A stretch of 64,000 nt of DNA from JAGWBF01 sp963663025 (GCA_963663025.1 OY760073.1:434001-498000), one strand, 5' to 3'; shown: positions 26,787 to 36,370, numbered from the stretch's first letter. Program-made: numbers and translations. The notes: generated from the letters alone by a model not told the origin.

Positions 26787-28382
26787 ATGGCCCTGATCTA
26801 CGACTACATTGTCGTTGGCGCAGGCTCCGCAGGAGCCATCCTCGCTTCTCGTCTCACCGAAGACCCGGACACCTCGGTCCTTCTTCTGGAAGCAGGCCCC
26901 GACTATCCCGACCTGGATAACCTTCCCGATGAGCTCAAGTACGGGAGCTACTCCTCTACTCCAGGCCCCACCCTTCGTTCCAGGGGAGGGCATCCCATCT
27001 CCCTGGCAACCAGCATTCACAACTGGCAGTTCGTGGCCACATCGACCCCGAAAGCCCCGCCCATGCACGTTCCCAGGGGGAAGGTGACCGGCGGCTCCAG
27101 CGCCATCAACCGGGCAGGGTACCGGCGGGGCATTCCCGAGGACTACGATGCTTGGGCCGAGGAGGGCAACGACCTCTGGGGCTATGACGTCGTCCTTCCC
27201 TTCTTCAAGGTGCTGGAGGGCGATCCCGACACCGGCAGCGAGAGCGGCCCTGTAGCAATCCGGCGTTCCCACAAGGAAGATTGGGACGCCGCTAAGGAAG
27301 CCTTCTATAACGCCTGCCTGGAGGCGGGTTTTGACGACAGCCCGGTCCCCAGCGAGCCTCAATCGACGGGTGTTGGCCCCAGTTCCACCAACACGCGGGA
27401 GGGTGTGCGCTACAGCACCGCCATTACCCACCTGAGCCAGTCCCGCCACCGCCTTAATCTGACCATCCGACCCAACAGCCGTGCCCACAAGGTCATCTTC
27501 GATGGCAACAAGGCCATTGGCGTCGAGGTGGAATGCGGAGGCGAGGTATTCTCAGTGTTCGGCAGGGAGATCATCCTGAGCACGGGGGCCATCATTTCGC
27601 CTCAGCTGCTGATGCTGTCGGGCATCGGACCTGCCCGTCACCTGTCGGACATTGGCATTCCCGTACTGCACGATTCGCCGGGGGTAGGCCAGCACCTGAA
27701 AGACCATCCCAAGCTCTATACCAGCTGGACCAATAAGGCCGGCGCGAGCCTCAAGGCATCGGGAGGCGTCCAGCTTCGTTATACCGCCACAGGCTCGCCC
27801 TACCGCAATGATGTCATGATAAACGTCACCTCGGTATCTGGCCGTCGCATAAACCCAGCCACCGGTGAGCACATCGGCAAGAGCAACAGCGACACTGGGG
27901 CCATCGGCACCGACCTGGTGGTGGGGCTGATGCGCCCGGTAAGCACGGGCAGCCTGACCCTCTCATCTGCAGATCCCAATGATCAGCCCGTGATGGACTA
28001 TAACTTCCTGTCAGACCCCTTTGACCTCCAGCGTGCTCGCGAGGCTGTCCGCCTTTGCATCAGCCTTTCGGAGCACCAGGACTTCAGAGAGGTACTGGAT
28101 GAGAAGTTGGACCCGACGGACGCCGACCTGGCATCAGACGAGGCCTTGGATGAATGGCTGATGCGGGAGGTGGGCACTTACTCCCACATATCGGGCACCT
28201 GCAAGATGGGGCCGGCCTCGGATCTCATGGCTGTGGTGGACCAGCAGGGTAAGGTGCGCGGTACCGAGAGCCTGCGGGTGGTGGATGCGTCCATCATGCC
28301 CGACCTCGTGCGGGCCGCCATCAATCCGACGGTGATGATGATGGCTGAACGCCTGGTGGGCCATATCAAGGACGGACACTGA
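26787..28382 (+). CDS. GMC family FAD-dependent alcohol oxidoreductase
   Basis: 531 residues. The N-terminal Rossmann motif VVGAGSAGAILASRLTED (about 9-26) is followed by LLLEAGPDYPD, the GMC signature GKVTGGSSAINRAGYRRG (about 97-114), GREIILSTGAIISPQLLMLSGIGP (signature 2) and a C-terminal active-site region with THISGTCKMG-like TYSHISGTCKMGPASD and VVDASIMPDLVRAAINPTVMMMAERL. Relatives oxidise choline, alcohols, sugars or terpenoids. The substrate is not known. It stands with a downstream amidohydrolase, 85 bases apart, as a likely catabolic pair. Confidence 0.94.
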   Translation: MALIYDYIVVGAGSAGAILASRLTEDPDTSVLLLEAGPDYPDLDNLPDELKYGSYSSTPGPTLRSRGGHPISLATSIHNWQFVATSTPKAPPMHVPRGKVTGGSSAINRAGYRRGIPEDYDAWAEEGNDLWGYDVVLPFFKVLEGDPDTGSESGPVAIRRSHKEDWDAAKEAFYNACLEAGFDDSPVPSEPQSTGVGPSSTNTREGVRYSTAITHLSQSRHRLNLTIRPNSRAHKVIFDGNKAIGVEVECGGEVFSVFGREIILSTGAIISPQLLMLSGIGPARHLSDIGIPVLHDSPGVGQHLKDHPKLYTSWTNKAGASLKASGGVQLRYTATGSPYRNDVMINVTSVSGRRINPATGEHIGKSNSDTGAIGTDLVVGLMRPVSTGSLTLSSADPNDQPVMDYNFLSDPFDLQRAREAVRLCISLSEHQDFREVLDEKLDPTDADLASDEALDEWLMREVGTYSHISGTCKMGPASDLMAVVDQQGKVRGTESLRVVDASIMPDLVRAAINPTVMMMAERLVGHIKDGH

Positions 28383-28455
28383 GCTAGCAATACAATTCTT
28401 CGGATTCTCGTCCAATGTCAGAGCGTAGCTCTTTGGGAACAAAAAACCTAATCTC

Positions 28456-28461
28456 AGGAGG
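28456..28461 (+). promoter_or_regulatory. Strong Shine-Dalgarno site deciding the amidohydrolase start
   Basis: AGGAGG at 28456-28461 is followed by GTG at 28462 and ATG at 28468. Its spacing of 6 bases fits ATG 28468, not the GTG that abuts it. Confidence 0.6.
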
Positions 28462-28467
28462 GTGACA

Positions 28468-29568
28468 ATGGTAGATACCAATCTGGAGTTCATCATTGAT
28501 GGCGATGGTCACATCATGGAGGACAACGCTGCCATAGCAAAGCATATGCCTCCCTACTACGGCACGCCGGGGGCATTGGACCTTCGGGCGATGTTCCCGC
28601 CCATCGACCACCTGCACACAGCCCACTTTGCAACCACCATCGGGCGCGAGGTGCGAGGCAACAAGCAGGTCGGGCCGGACGAGTGGTTCCAGTTCCTGGA
28701 AGATGTGGGAATCGACCAGACCGTCCTATATCCCAGCGGGGGCTTGGGCTACGGCAAGGTGGTCAACAGGGACTATGCCATAGCGGTCTGCAAGGCCTAC
28801 AACAACTGGCTTTACGAGACCTATCTGCAGAAGAGCGACCGCTTCAAGGGGGTGTGCCTGATCCCCATGCAGGAGCCCGATGCGGCCATCGAAGAGCTGC
28901 GCAGGGCGGTCAACGACCTGGGCATGGTGGGCACCATGCTCCCGTCTCGCGGTCTCGCCCTGCACCTGGGCGCCAAGGAGTACTGGCCTGTGTACGCCGA
29001 GGCTGAGCGCCTGAACGTCTCCATCGCTATCCATGGAGGCTGCCACGACGGCATGGGTATGGACCACCTCAACGTCTTCGAGCCGGTGGTTGCCCTGGGC
29101 CACTCCTTCGGCATGATGATCGCCTTCGGGGCCATGATGTACAACGGTGTCTTCGACCGCTTCCCCGGCATTCGGATCGCCTTCCTGGAAGGCGGAGTGG
29201 GCTGGCTGCCCTTCTGCATCGAGCGTTTCGAGCGCATGCACGAGACCCGAAAGGAGATCGCCATCCGGAAGGATGAGCTCCTGGGTCCCGCCGACGATGA
29301 GAGCATCGCCGACTACATCCGTAAGCATGTGAAGGCCCGGCGCATCTTCATAGGCTGCGAGGGACACGAGCCGACCCTGGCCCATGCGGTGGCAGAGGTT
29401 GGAAACGAGCCCTTCTTCTTCTCCTCGGACTTCCCCCACGAGGTGGACGAGAAGTTCTGCCGGCACGAGATAGGGGAGATACGGGAGCAAGAAGGGCTTT
29501 CGGACACCGACAAGGAAGCGATCCTGCACAAGAACGCCGCTGTCTTCTACAACCTCAGCATCAATTAG
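28468..29568 (+). CDS. Amidohydrolase-2 family protein
   Basis: About 366 residues. The metal motif at the N-terminus is in the variant DGDGHIMED (Asp-x-Asp-x-His), common in TIM-barrel amidohydrolase-2 members of uncultured marine Chloroflexi and actinobacteria. Other marks: IAIHGGCHDG (His about 190), LEGGVGWLPF and FFFSSDFPHEVDE (Asp about 320). It probably acts on a carboxylated cyclic or aromatic compound released by upstream oxidation (GMC gene), but that link is inference. ATG 28468 is chosen by the AGGAGG upstream. Confidence 0.86.
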   Translation: MVDTNLEFIIDGDGHIMEDNAAIAKHMPPYYGTPGALDLRAMFPPIDHLHTAHFATTIGREVRGNKQVGPDEWFQFLEDVGIDQTVLYPSGGLGYGKVVNRDYAIAVCKAYNNWLYETYLQKSDRFKGVCLIPMQEPDAAIEELRRAVNDLGMVGTMLPSRGLALHLGAKEYWPVYAEAERLNVSIAIHGGCHDGMGMDHLNVFEPVVALGHSFGMMIAFGAMMYNGVFDRFPGIRIAFLEGGVGWLPFCIERFERMHETRKEIAIRKDELLGPADDESIADYIRKHVKARRIFIGCEGHEPTLAHAVAEVGNEPFFFSSDFPHEVDEKFCRHEIGEIREQEGLSDTDKEAILHKNAAVFYNLSIN

Positions 29569-29604
29569 GGTCGTGAGGCCGGCAGGGGTGGCGTGCGATT
29601 AGCG

Positions 29605-29638
29605 AGCAGGGGAGAGCCGTACAGGCATCTCCCCTGCT
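29605..29638. repeat. Inverted repeat downstream of the amidohydrolase
   Basis: Eleven-base arms AGCAGGGGAGA (29605-29615) and TCTCCCCTGCT (29628-29638) with a 12-base loop. No T-tract follows. A shorter version of the same palindrome, AGCAGGGG-N7-CCCCTGCT, abuts the -10 box at 31649, so this may be an operator or a degenerate terminator. Confidence 0.5.
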
Positions 29639-29698
29639 TAGCCCAACTGAAGAATGACACAGCCGCCGCCGTAGTTGCCCGTTCTGGGTGTGAACTAC

Positions 29699-31480
29699 AT
29701 GGACAAATTGGGAATGGGACTCAGAGGATCGAGGCGCCTTCGCTGGATAGCAGGCGCCTCGAAGTTTGTGATTCTTCTGGTACTGCCGTTTTTGGTTGTT
29801 TCCTGTTTGGGGGACACTAGCCCGCCTACTCCAATTCCCTCGCTAGAGCCAACCGTGTGGCCCACACCTACGCCCCAGCCAAGTCCGGACCTGGTTTGGC
29901 GAGATAGGTCCAGCATCTCCATGGTATTCGCGGAAGAACCCACCCGTCTCGGTGTCTGGGGCTCCGCAGAAGTTGCCGGTGACGGCTTGACGGGTCCCGG
30001 CTGCCCGGTCATTCCAGTCCATACCATCTGCCAGGATATGGCCACAGATGTGCTCACCTACATCGACAGCACTACCTTCGAGGTTGTGCCTTTGTCCGGT
30101 GTCCAGAGCTGGGAACAGGTCGACGACGACCGCTGGCGTTTCTATCTCACGCCTGGCGTCACGTTTCATAACGGCGAAGAGTGGAATGCTGAAGCAGCAA
30201 GGATAGGCATCGACATCCAGGGATCCGAATACATCGGCCAAGCCTCTCACAGCTATACGGGAACCGTTGTGGGCGAGGTGATGGACGACCTCGTCGTCGA
30301 TGTGGTCTGTGAAGCTGCATGCCCCATCTTCCCCAGGACCGCCATCTTTATAGGATTCCAGGCTCCTGACTGGTGGTTTAGCTCCTCTTTAGTCGAACGT
30401 ATCGGGAAGACCATCGGTTTCGGCCCCTACGTTCAGGTTGAGCACCGCCCAGGCCGCCATGTAAAGCTGGAGAAGTACGACGATTACGTATCCAATCCAC
30501 GGGCACCCAACGATGCCCAAGCCCCGACGATCGACGAGATCATCATCGAGTTTCGCTCCGAGGCCCTTGTCCGGGCAGTCATGGTAGCGGAGGGTGTGGT
30601 CGATTGGGCCCACGATCTCAAACTGGAGCACAGGGACTATGTCCCAGTGTTGAAGACTAGCGGCGCCACCGAGACCTTTGGGCTGGTCCACGACACCATC
30701 TGGCACCCCGAGCTGAGCAAAAGGGATGTGCGCCTCGCCTTGGCCCATGCTACCGACTGCGACCTGATCGTCGAGCAGATCTATGAGGGCCAGTTCACCT
30801 GCCAGGGCACCTACGCTCCTCCGGGAACCTTGGGCACTAGTCCACGCACCATGGCCCAGTACGAGTACAACCCCGATTTGGCCAGGGAGCTGCTCGCCTT
30901 CGCCGGCTACAATCCGGCCAACGAAATAGTCATCAACGTTTTGGAAGGAGGCTACCCCTCCAACACCAATGTGGCTGATGCCCAAGCTGGCATGTGGAGA
31001 GAAGTTGGTGTCAACGCCCGTATGGCTGTCTTTGGAACCGCCCTCTGGCTCGATGTCGCCCGCACAGGCTGCGGCCGCGCTTGGAAGGACCACAAGGGTG
31101 AAGACCATGGGGCCACCCACTGCCTTGACGTACCCCCAGGGCCTCCGTGCTTCTGCTCACCCCAGAGTTATCAGGATACCTTGTCCCTGAAAACTCTGGA
31201 CTTCGCAGCAGGCTTGGGACGCATGGACTGCAACAACGATAGCTCCAACTTCTGTGACCCGGTGAACGTCCACCCCATCCTAGAGCTTGCCAGGGCATCC
31301 AGCATCTACGATTCACCTTCCAGGCAAGAGCTTATGCAGAATCTGGTTGATATCGCCTACGATCAAGCGATCATCTACACCTATTTCGACGCCCTGGTGT
31401 TCTACGGCTCTAGCCCTAACCTGGACTGGGAACCTCGCTTTGACGGCCGGATTCGCCCCAACAACTGGACTCTAAACTAG
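29699..31480 (+). CDS. ABC transporter substrate-binding lipoprotein, family 5
   Basis: About 593 residues. A signal peptide with lipobox FLVVSC is followed by a short Pro/Thr linker and an SBP_bac_5 domain: WEQVDDDRWRFYLTPGVTFHNGEEWNAEAARIGI is the family hallmark (W-x-F-x-L-x-x-G-V-x-F-H-N-G-E), and KTIGFGPYVQVEHRPG, SKRDVRLALAHATDCDLIVEQIY also fit. Such proteins bind oligopeptides or similar solutes outside the cell. No dipeptide-type permease is adjacent. ATG 29699 is used; a TTG at 29675 and a GTG at 29690 are in frame. It shares its leader, signal peptide and linker with genes at 31663 and 36491. Confidence 0.86.
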   Translation: MDKLGMGLRGSRRLRWIAGASKFVILLVLPFLVVSCLGDTSPPTPIPSLEPTVWPTPTPQPSPDLVWRDRSSISMVFAEEPTRLGVWGSAEVAGDGLTGPGCPVIPVHTICQDMATDVLTYIDSTTFEVVPLSGVQSWEQVDDDRWRFYLTPGVTFHNGEEWNAEAARIGIDIQGSEYIGQASHSYTGTVVGEVMDDLVVDVVCEAACPIFPRTAIFIGFQAPDWWFSSSLVERIGKTIGFGPYVQVEHRPGRHVKLEKYDDYVSNPRAPNDAQAPTIDEIIIEFRSEALVRAVMVAEGVVDWAHDLKLEHRDYVPVLKTSGATETFGLVHDTIWHPELSKRDVRLALAHATDCDLIVEQIYEGQFTCQGTYAPPGTLGTSPRTMAQYEYNPDLARELLAFAGYNPANEIVINVLEGGYPSNTNVADAQAGMWREVGVNARMAVFGTALWLDVARTGCGRAWKDHKGEDHGATHCLDVPPGPPCFCSPQSYQDTLSLKTLDFAAGLGRMDCNNDSSNFCDPVNVHPILELARASSIYDSPSRQELMQNLVDIAYDQAIIYTYFDALVFYGSSPNLDWEPRFDGRIRPNNWTLN

Positions 31481-31641
31481 AGGCTCCGTAACTCCGCGTG
31501 TTGACTAGGGGGAATCGCCGCTCCTTAGTGGAATGCGCTGCATGGTGAACTCGGATGCTCCTGGAGTCGAGGTTTCCCCTGTTCAGGGGGATGCTCTACC
31601 GGCTCCCGATTGACCGGGTCTGTTGGAGCAGGGGACATATC

Positions 31642-31654
31642 CCCCTGCTATAAT
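31642..31654 (+). promoter_or_regulatory. Promoter of the lipoprotein pseudogene, shared 13-mer
   Basis: CCCCTGCTATAAT contains an extended -10 box TGCTATAAT (TATAAT 31649-31654) and is identical to 36470-36482. It is the right half of a palindrome (AGCAGGGG at 31627-31634 with CCCCTGCT at 31642-31649). The GTG start at 31663 lies 8 bases downstream. Confidence 0.55.
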
Positions 31655-31662
31655 TGTGCCCA

Positions 31663-32629
31663 GTGGATGTGAACGACACAGAAGAACCTGGGACCGAGCG
31701 CAGAGGACCGAGGTACCTTCACCGTATAACGAGCGCCTCGAAGGTTGTGCTTTTCTCAGCCCTGCTCCTGCTGGCAATGCCGTTCATGTCTTGCTCTGGT
31801 GGGACCCCTCCCACACCCGCGCCTGACCTGGAGGCGACGGCAAGAGCCGCCGTGCCTGCATCCCTACCCACAGTGGTCATTACCCCGGCGCCGGATATCA
31901 ACGCCACCGTTGGGATCCAGTTGGTTGCTACTGCAACCGCCATGCCTACCCCGACGCTCACGCCAGCCCCGACAGAGACCCCAGCGCCGACGGCAGTCCC
32001 GGAACCGACCGAGACCCCGGCGCCTACTGAGCCGCCGCCTGCCCCGGAACCGACCGAGACCCCAGCCCCAACTGAGCCGCCGCCTGCCCCGGAACCGACC
32101 GAGACTCCAGCCCCAACTGAGCCGCCGCCGCCTACTCCGGTACCGACCGAGACTCCAGCGCCGACTGAGCCGCCGCCGCCTACCCCGGTACCGGCTGAGA
32201 CCCCAACGCCGACTGAGCCGCCGCCGCCAACGACGGCTCCGGAACCGACTGAGCCTCCGCAGCTATGGCCAGAGCCCACGCCCACTGCTTGGTTTAATGC
32301 CGCCGTGTCTGCATCCCTACCCACACCGCTTCCAATGTAGAGCGCACCGACAGGACCATCGGCTTCGGCCCCTACAACTAGGCCCAGAGCCGTCGTACCC
32401 GACACGTAGGGATGGAGCAGCACTACTTGACGGATCACCCTCCAGGCAGGAGTTGATGCAGGACCTCGTAGGTATCGCCCACGACCAAGCGGTCATCTAC
32501 ACCTACTTCGACGCCCTGGTGTTCCGCGGCTCCAGCGCAGATCTGGGCTGGAAGCCGCGCTTTGATGGCAGGATGCCCGTAAGCGCACTGCGGCCCCTTC
32601 TGTTGCGTTCCTTCCCCAGTTTGGGCTAA
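31663..32629 (+). pseudogene. Collapsed paralog of the substrate-binding lipoprotein
   Basis: The first 225 residues read as a lipoprotein: SASKVVLFSALLLLAMPFMSC (signal and lipobox) and then a long Pro/Thr linker ending at a TAG at 32338. Shifted by one frame, sequence matching the intact gene resumes: SNVERTDRTIGFGPYN, where the Gln codon of the intact copy is TAG, and then R-x-R-HV; after a large deletion the last third follows as SPSRQELMQDLVGIAHDQA, YTYFDALVFRGSSADLG and KPRFDGR, close to the end of the 29699 gene. So about 400 codons are missing and at least one frameshift and one stop are present. The secreted Pro/Thr stub could still be made. Confidence 0.85.
31960..32265 (+). repeat. 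Tandem repeats coding a Pro/Thr/Glu-rich linker
   Basis: Near-identical units of about 45-48 bases encode PEPTETPAPTEPPPA and variants (PVPTETPAPTEPPPP) in succession, at least five copies. They extend the linker of the pseudogene far beyond that of its paralogs and are consistent with replication slippage. Confidence 0.8.
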
Positions 32630-32663
32630 AGTTCCATATCCCCTAATTCCAGAGAGCCACGCA

Positions 32664-35600
32664 ATGTATTTCAACTGGCGACTATTTGCGTTGACCCGCG
32701 GCGTGAGACTTCGTATCCTTTTTGCCGCTACCCTTGGCCTCATCGCCGTGGGCGCCGGGGTGGGAAGGCTCGCCATATCGGGCCTCATAATTTACCGGGT
32801 CATTACCGGGCAGGCGGAATTCTCCACCCTGGCCTTCCCCCTGGTGATCATCGCAGCCCTCATCGTCACCCGCGGCCTGTTCCTCTACTGGCAGAACGCG
32901 GTGAGCCATCACGCCGCCAACATCGTCAAGGTCAGGCTGCGCAGCCAAGCATACGAACATGCGCTGAAGCTGGGGCCGGGGTACGCCGATCAGAACCGCA
33001 CCGGCGACCTGGTTCTCACGGTTGTGGAAGGCATTGAACGCCTGGAGACGTTCTTTGGACAGTACCTGTCCCAGCTAATCGTGTCCGCCGTTGCCCCCAT
33101 CGCCGTTTTCGCCTTCATGGTCACTCTCGACATCTACGTGGCCTTCATCTTCCTGTTGTTCGCCTTTCTTGCGCTGGTGGTGCCCGCGTCCTTCAACAGG
33201 TGGAGTCGGAACAGCAGCTACAAACGCCGCATATCCTACGGCAACCTGGGATCGGACTTCCTGGACAGCGTCCAGGGTCTCGCCACCCTCAAGTCCTTTG
33301 GACAGAGCAAGAGCCGGGGCAACGCCCTGGCCCAGCGCGCCCATCACCTGTACAAGAGCACGATGGGAGTTGTGGCGGCCAATGGAGCGACCAGCGGCGC
33401 ATCCATCATGTTGATGGCGACGGGGGCCGCTGTGGCCGTAGCTGTGGGCGCCTCCCGGGTCAGCAGCGGCGAGATGGAGCTGCGCCCCCTGCTTATCGTG
33501 CTCATGCTGGGTGTGGAGGTGTTCCGGCCCATCCGCGAGCTGACGATGCTGTACCACCAGGGAATGACCGTGCTGTCTTCCGCGCAGAGCGTCTTCGGAA
33601 TGCTGGACGAGCCCGTGGCGATTCGTGATTCCGAGACTGCTGCCGAGCGGCCGCCCACCGGAATCAGGCCCGAGGTGTCCTTCGAACAGGTCACCTTCGG
33701 GTACGATGGAGGCCACAGGCCGGCCCTCAACGATGTGTCTTTCGATCTGCGCAAAGGCGAGACCCTGGGCGTCGTAGGAGCCAGCGGGTCGGGAAAGTCA
33801 ACGCTGGTATGGCTCATGTACAGGTTCTACGACCCCCAGGCCGGCAGCATCAGGATCGGCGGGCATGACCTCCGGGAACTCCCCCTCAGCGTCATAAGGG
33901 AGAACATCTCCGTCGTTACCCAGGACACCTACCTGTTCCACGGGACCGTTGCTGACAACCTGCGCTTCGGAAAGCCCGACGCCACCCAGGAGGAGCTGGA
34001 AGAGGCTGCCCGCGTGGCCAACGCCCATGAATTCATATCTGAGCTTCCCGACGGCTACGAAACCGTAGTGGGAGAGCGGGCGGTCAGGCTCTCCGGAGGC
34101 CAACGACAGCGCCTGGCGATAGCAAGGGCGATGCTCAAGGACGCCCCCATCCTGTTGCTGGACGAGGCCCTTTCCAGCGTGGATGCGGAGAATGAGTCGG
34201 TCATCCAGCGGGCCCTTGACCGCCTGATGGAGAACAGGACGACCCTTGTCATCGCCCATCGCCTGTCGAGCATAATCAACGCCGACCGCATCCTGGTCCT
34301 GGACGAAGGCCGGGTTGTGGAGATAGGCGCTCACGCCGAACTGATGGGCGCCGATGGCGCCTATGCCAGGCTCATGCGCCAGCAGACCGAGATGGGCATG
34401 GCATCGCCTGCCTCCCCTGACCTGGTGGGCGTAGAAGAGCCCGCTGTCCCCGGTCAGGTGCCGGCGGCAGACGATGCTCTACCAGACCATGGGGCCTCTG
34501 TCCGTTCTGCCGTAAAAGAGCAGGTCAACCTCCGCTCACTGACGGTATGGGTCAGGTTGTTTGGACTGGTCAGACCGGTCAAGTACCACTTCTTCCTCAT
34601 TCTTGCCTTGGGGTTGCTCTATCACGGCTCGGTCATCATCCTGGGCGCCTTCACTGCCCTCCTGGTGGGAGCGGTGTTCCGGGACGAGCCCCTGACAACG
34701 CTGATCGTTGTTGTGTGCACCCTCGCTCCCATATCGGGGCTGCTCTTCTACTTGGAGACGTGGCAGGCCCACGACATGGCATTCAGGCTGCTGGCGAGAA
34801 TGAGGATGGACCTATACGACAAGCTGGAGCCCCTGGCCCCTGCCTACATGGTGCGCCGGCGGTCGGGCGACCTGGTCAGCGTCGTCGGGGGCGATGTGGA
34901 GACCGTCGAGTTCTTCTTTGCCCACGCCGTGTCGCCCATGATCGTCTCGATTCTGGTGCCGGGTGGAGTGCTGATCGCCCTGGGCATCATTTCGTGGCCG
35001 ATAGCGGTGGTGCTGGCCCCCTTCCTGGTGGCGGTGGCGGTCAGCCCCTTCTTTGCCAACTCGCGCATTGAGAGGCTCGGCGGAGAGATACGCGGCCGGG
35101 CTGGGGACCTGCACGCCTACATGGTTGACAGCATCCAGGGAATGCGGGAGATCACGGCCTTCGACCGGGGGACTGAGCGGAACCGCGAAATGACCGAGAA
35201 GGGCTGGGCCTATGTCGGCCACCTCGTCCGGTTCCAGAAGTCCCAGGCGCTCCAGATCGGATTCATGGAAGCCATGATGGGCCTTGGAGGGCTGGCCGTC
35301 CTGACGGTGGGCATCTGGCTGGTCCTCGATGGGCAGATAGCCCGCACCCAGCTGCTGCTGGCAAGCGTGCTGGGCTTGGCGTCCTTCAGCCCGGTCACCG
35401 AGCTGGCCCGCACCATGAAGCAGATGATGGAGACGCTGGCTGCCTCCCGTCGCATTCTAGCCATCCACGACGAGGCGGTCCCGGTGCAGGACGGCCCAGG
35501 GGTGGAGCAACGGGCCGGCGAGGCGATGGCCGGGTCGCTCCTGATAGACTTCGAGGATGTGGCCTTTGCCTACTCCGAGGGCGACCCCCAGGCCCTTGCC

Positions 35601-36284
35601 GACGTTTCCTTCGATATAGAGTCGGGGCAGACGGTGGCAATCGTGGGACGCTCGGGAGCCGGCAAGACGACGGTCGCTTACCTGATGATGCGTTTCTGGG
35701 ACCCGGACCGGGGTGACATCGAGCTCGAGGGCAACAGGCTGGACCAGCTACGCCTCGATGACCTTCGGGGCAATATGTCCCTCGTCGCCCAGGACACCTA
35801 CCTGTTCAACGACACCGTTCGGGAAAACATCCGGCTCGGACGATTTGATGCAACGGACTCGGAGGTGGAGGAGGCTGCCGAGCAGGCGAACGCTTCGGAG
35901 TTCATAGATTCCTTCCCCGAGGGGTACGACACTCGCGTCGGAGAGCGGGGTATGCAGCTTTCCGGCGGTCAGCGTCAGCGGATCGCGATCGCCCGGGCCA
36001 TTCTCAAGAATGCCCCGGTGCTGATCCTGGACGAGGCCACATCCCACCTGGATGCCATCAGCGAAGCGACGGTTCGCGATGCGCTGAACCGGCTCAAGTC
36101 GGGCAGGACGACCGTCGTGATGGCACACCGGCTGTCCACTATACGAGACGCCGACATAATCCTGGTCCTTGACCGTGGACTGGTTGTGGAGCAGGGTACC
36201 CATGACCAGCTTCTCGCCCGGGGCGGGCTGTACGCGCAGCTTGTATCGACGCAGATGCAGGGCCAGCGGGCCGCCGCGGACTGA
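32664..36284 (+). CDS. Four-domain ABC exporter (TMD-NBD-TMD-NBD in one chain)
   Basis: 1206 residues containing two complete ABC exporter halves. Half 1: membrane domain 15-300; Walker A GASGSGKSTL (about 374), signature LSGGQRQRLAIARA, Walker B ILLLDEALSSVD. Half 2: membrane domain about 640-930; Walker A GRSGAGKTTV (about 997), signature LSGGQRQRIAIARA, Walker B VLILDEATSHLD. Both NBDs look catalytically complete. Half 1 resembles CydD-type N-termini. Bacterial exporters are usually half-size and dimerise; here a heterodimer is fused with an acidic, Pro-rich linker (about 580-620). The exported substrate is unknown. Start ATG 32664 follows the pseudogene by 34 bases. Confidence 0.93.
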   Translation: MYFNWRLFALTRGVRLRILFAATLGLIAVGAGVGRLAISGLIIYRVITGQAEFSTLAFPLVIIAALIVTRGLFLYWQNAVSHHAANIVKVRLRSQAYEHALKLGPGYADQNRTGDLVLTVVEGIERLETFFGQYLSQLIVSAVAPIAVFAFMVTLDIYVAFIFLLFAFLALVVPASFNRWSRNSSYKRRISYGNLGSDFLDSVQGLATLKSFGQSKSRGNALAQRAHHLYKSTMGVVAANGATSGASIMLMATGAAVAVAVGASRVSSGEMELRPLLIVLMLGVEVFRPIRELTMLYHQGMTVLSSAQSVFGMLDEPVAIRDSETAAERPPTGIRPEVSFEQVTFGYDGGHRPALNDVSFDLRKGETLGVVGASGSGKSTLVWLMYRFYDPQAGSIRIGGHDLRELPLSVIRENISVVTQDTYLFHGTVADNLRFGKPDATQEELEEAARVANAHEFISELPDGYETVVGERAVRLSGGQRQRLAIARAMLKDAPILLLDEALSSVDAENESVIQRALDRLMENRTTLVIAHRLSSIINADRILVLDEGRVVEIGAHAELMGADGAYARLMRQQTEMGMASPASPDLVGVEEPAVPGQVPAADDALPDHGASVRSAVKEQVNLRSLTVWVRLFGLVRPVKYHFFLILALGLLYHGSVIILGAFTALLVGAVFRDEPLTTLIVVVCTLAPISGLLFYLETWQAHDMAFRLLARMRMDLYDKLEPLAPAYMVRRRSGDLVSVVGGDVETVEFFFAHAVSPMIVSILVPGGVLIALGIISWPIAVVLAPFLVAVAVSPFFANSRIERLGGEIRGRAGDLHAYMVDSIQGMREITAFDRGTERNREMTEKGWAYVGHLVRFQKSQALQIGFMEAMMGLGGLAVLTVGIWLVLDGQIARTQLLLASVLGLASFSPVTELARTMKQMMETLAASRRILAIHDEAVPVQDGPGVEQRAGEAMAGSLLIDFEDVAFAYSEGDPQALADVSFDIESGQTVAIVGRSGAGKTTVAYLMMRFWDPDRGDIELEGNRLDQLRLDDLRGNMSLVAQDTYLFNDTVRENIRLGRFDATDSEVEEAAEQANASEFIDSFPEGYDTRVGERGMQLSGGQRQRIAIARAILKNAPVLILDEATSHLDAISEATVRDALNRLKSGRTTVVMAHRLSTIRDADIILVLDRGLVVEQGTHDQLLARGGLYAQLVSTQMQGQRAAAD

Positions 36285-36319
36285 TCCGTAAGCCACCGGG
36301 CAAGGCCTACCCACGGCTC

Positions 36320-36370
36320 CTAGCTTCCTCCTCCACCCCTTTTCTGCTTCGCCCAGGTGTCGCGGAGAGC
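36320..36370 (-). pseudogene. Detached 3' end of a glnS gene
   Basis: On the minus strand these 51 bases read ALRDTWAKQKRGGGGS and stop; the intact glnS at 39605 ends ALRDTWTKQERGVGGS and stop. Counting by eye, 41 of 51 bases match, no gap, and most differences fall in third codon positions. Similarity ends abruptly on both sides. It is in the same orientation as glnS, 3285 bases away, and marks the left border of the island. Confidence 0.8.

Noticed and set aside
31960..32265. CRISPR-like array
   Set aside because: Units are contiguous coding repeats without unique spacers; the same holds for the RCC1 repeats at 37540-38350.
31719..32438. Gly/Val/Ser-rich minus-strand frame
   Set aside because: It is the complement of the Pro/Thr/Glu tandem repeats and has no independent support.
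29569..32663. A third island bordered by a duplicated amidohydrolase 3' end
   Set aside because: No convincing second copy of the 3' end of the gene at 28468-29568 was found near 32600.
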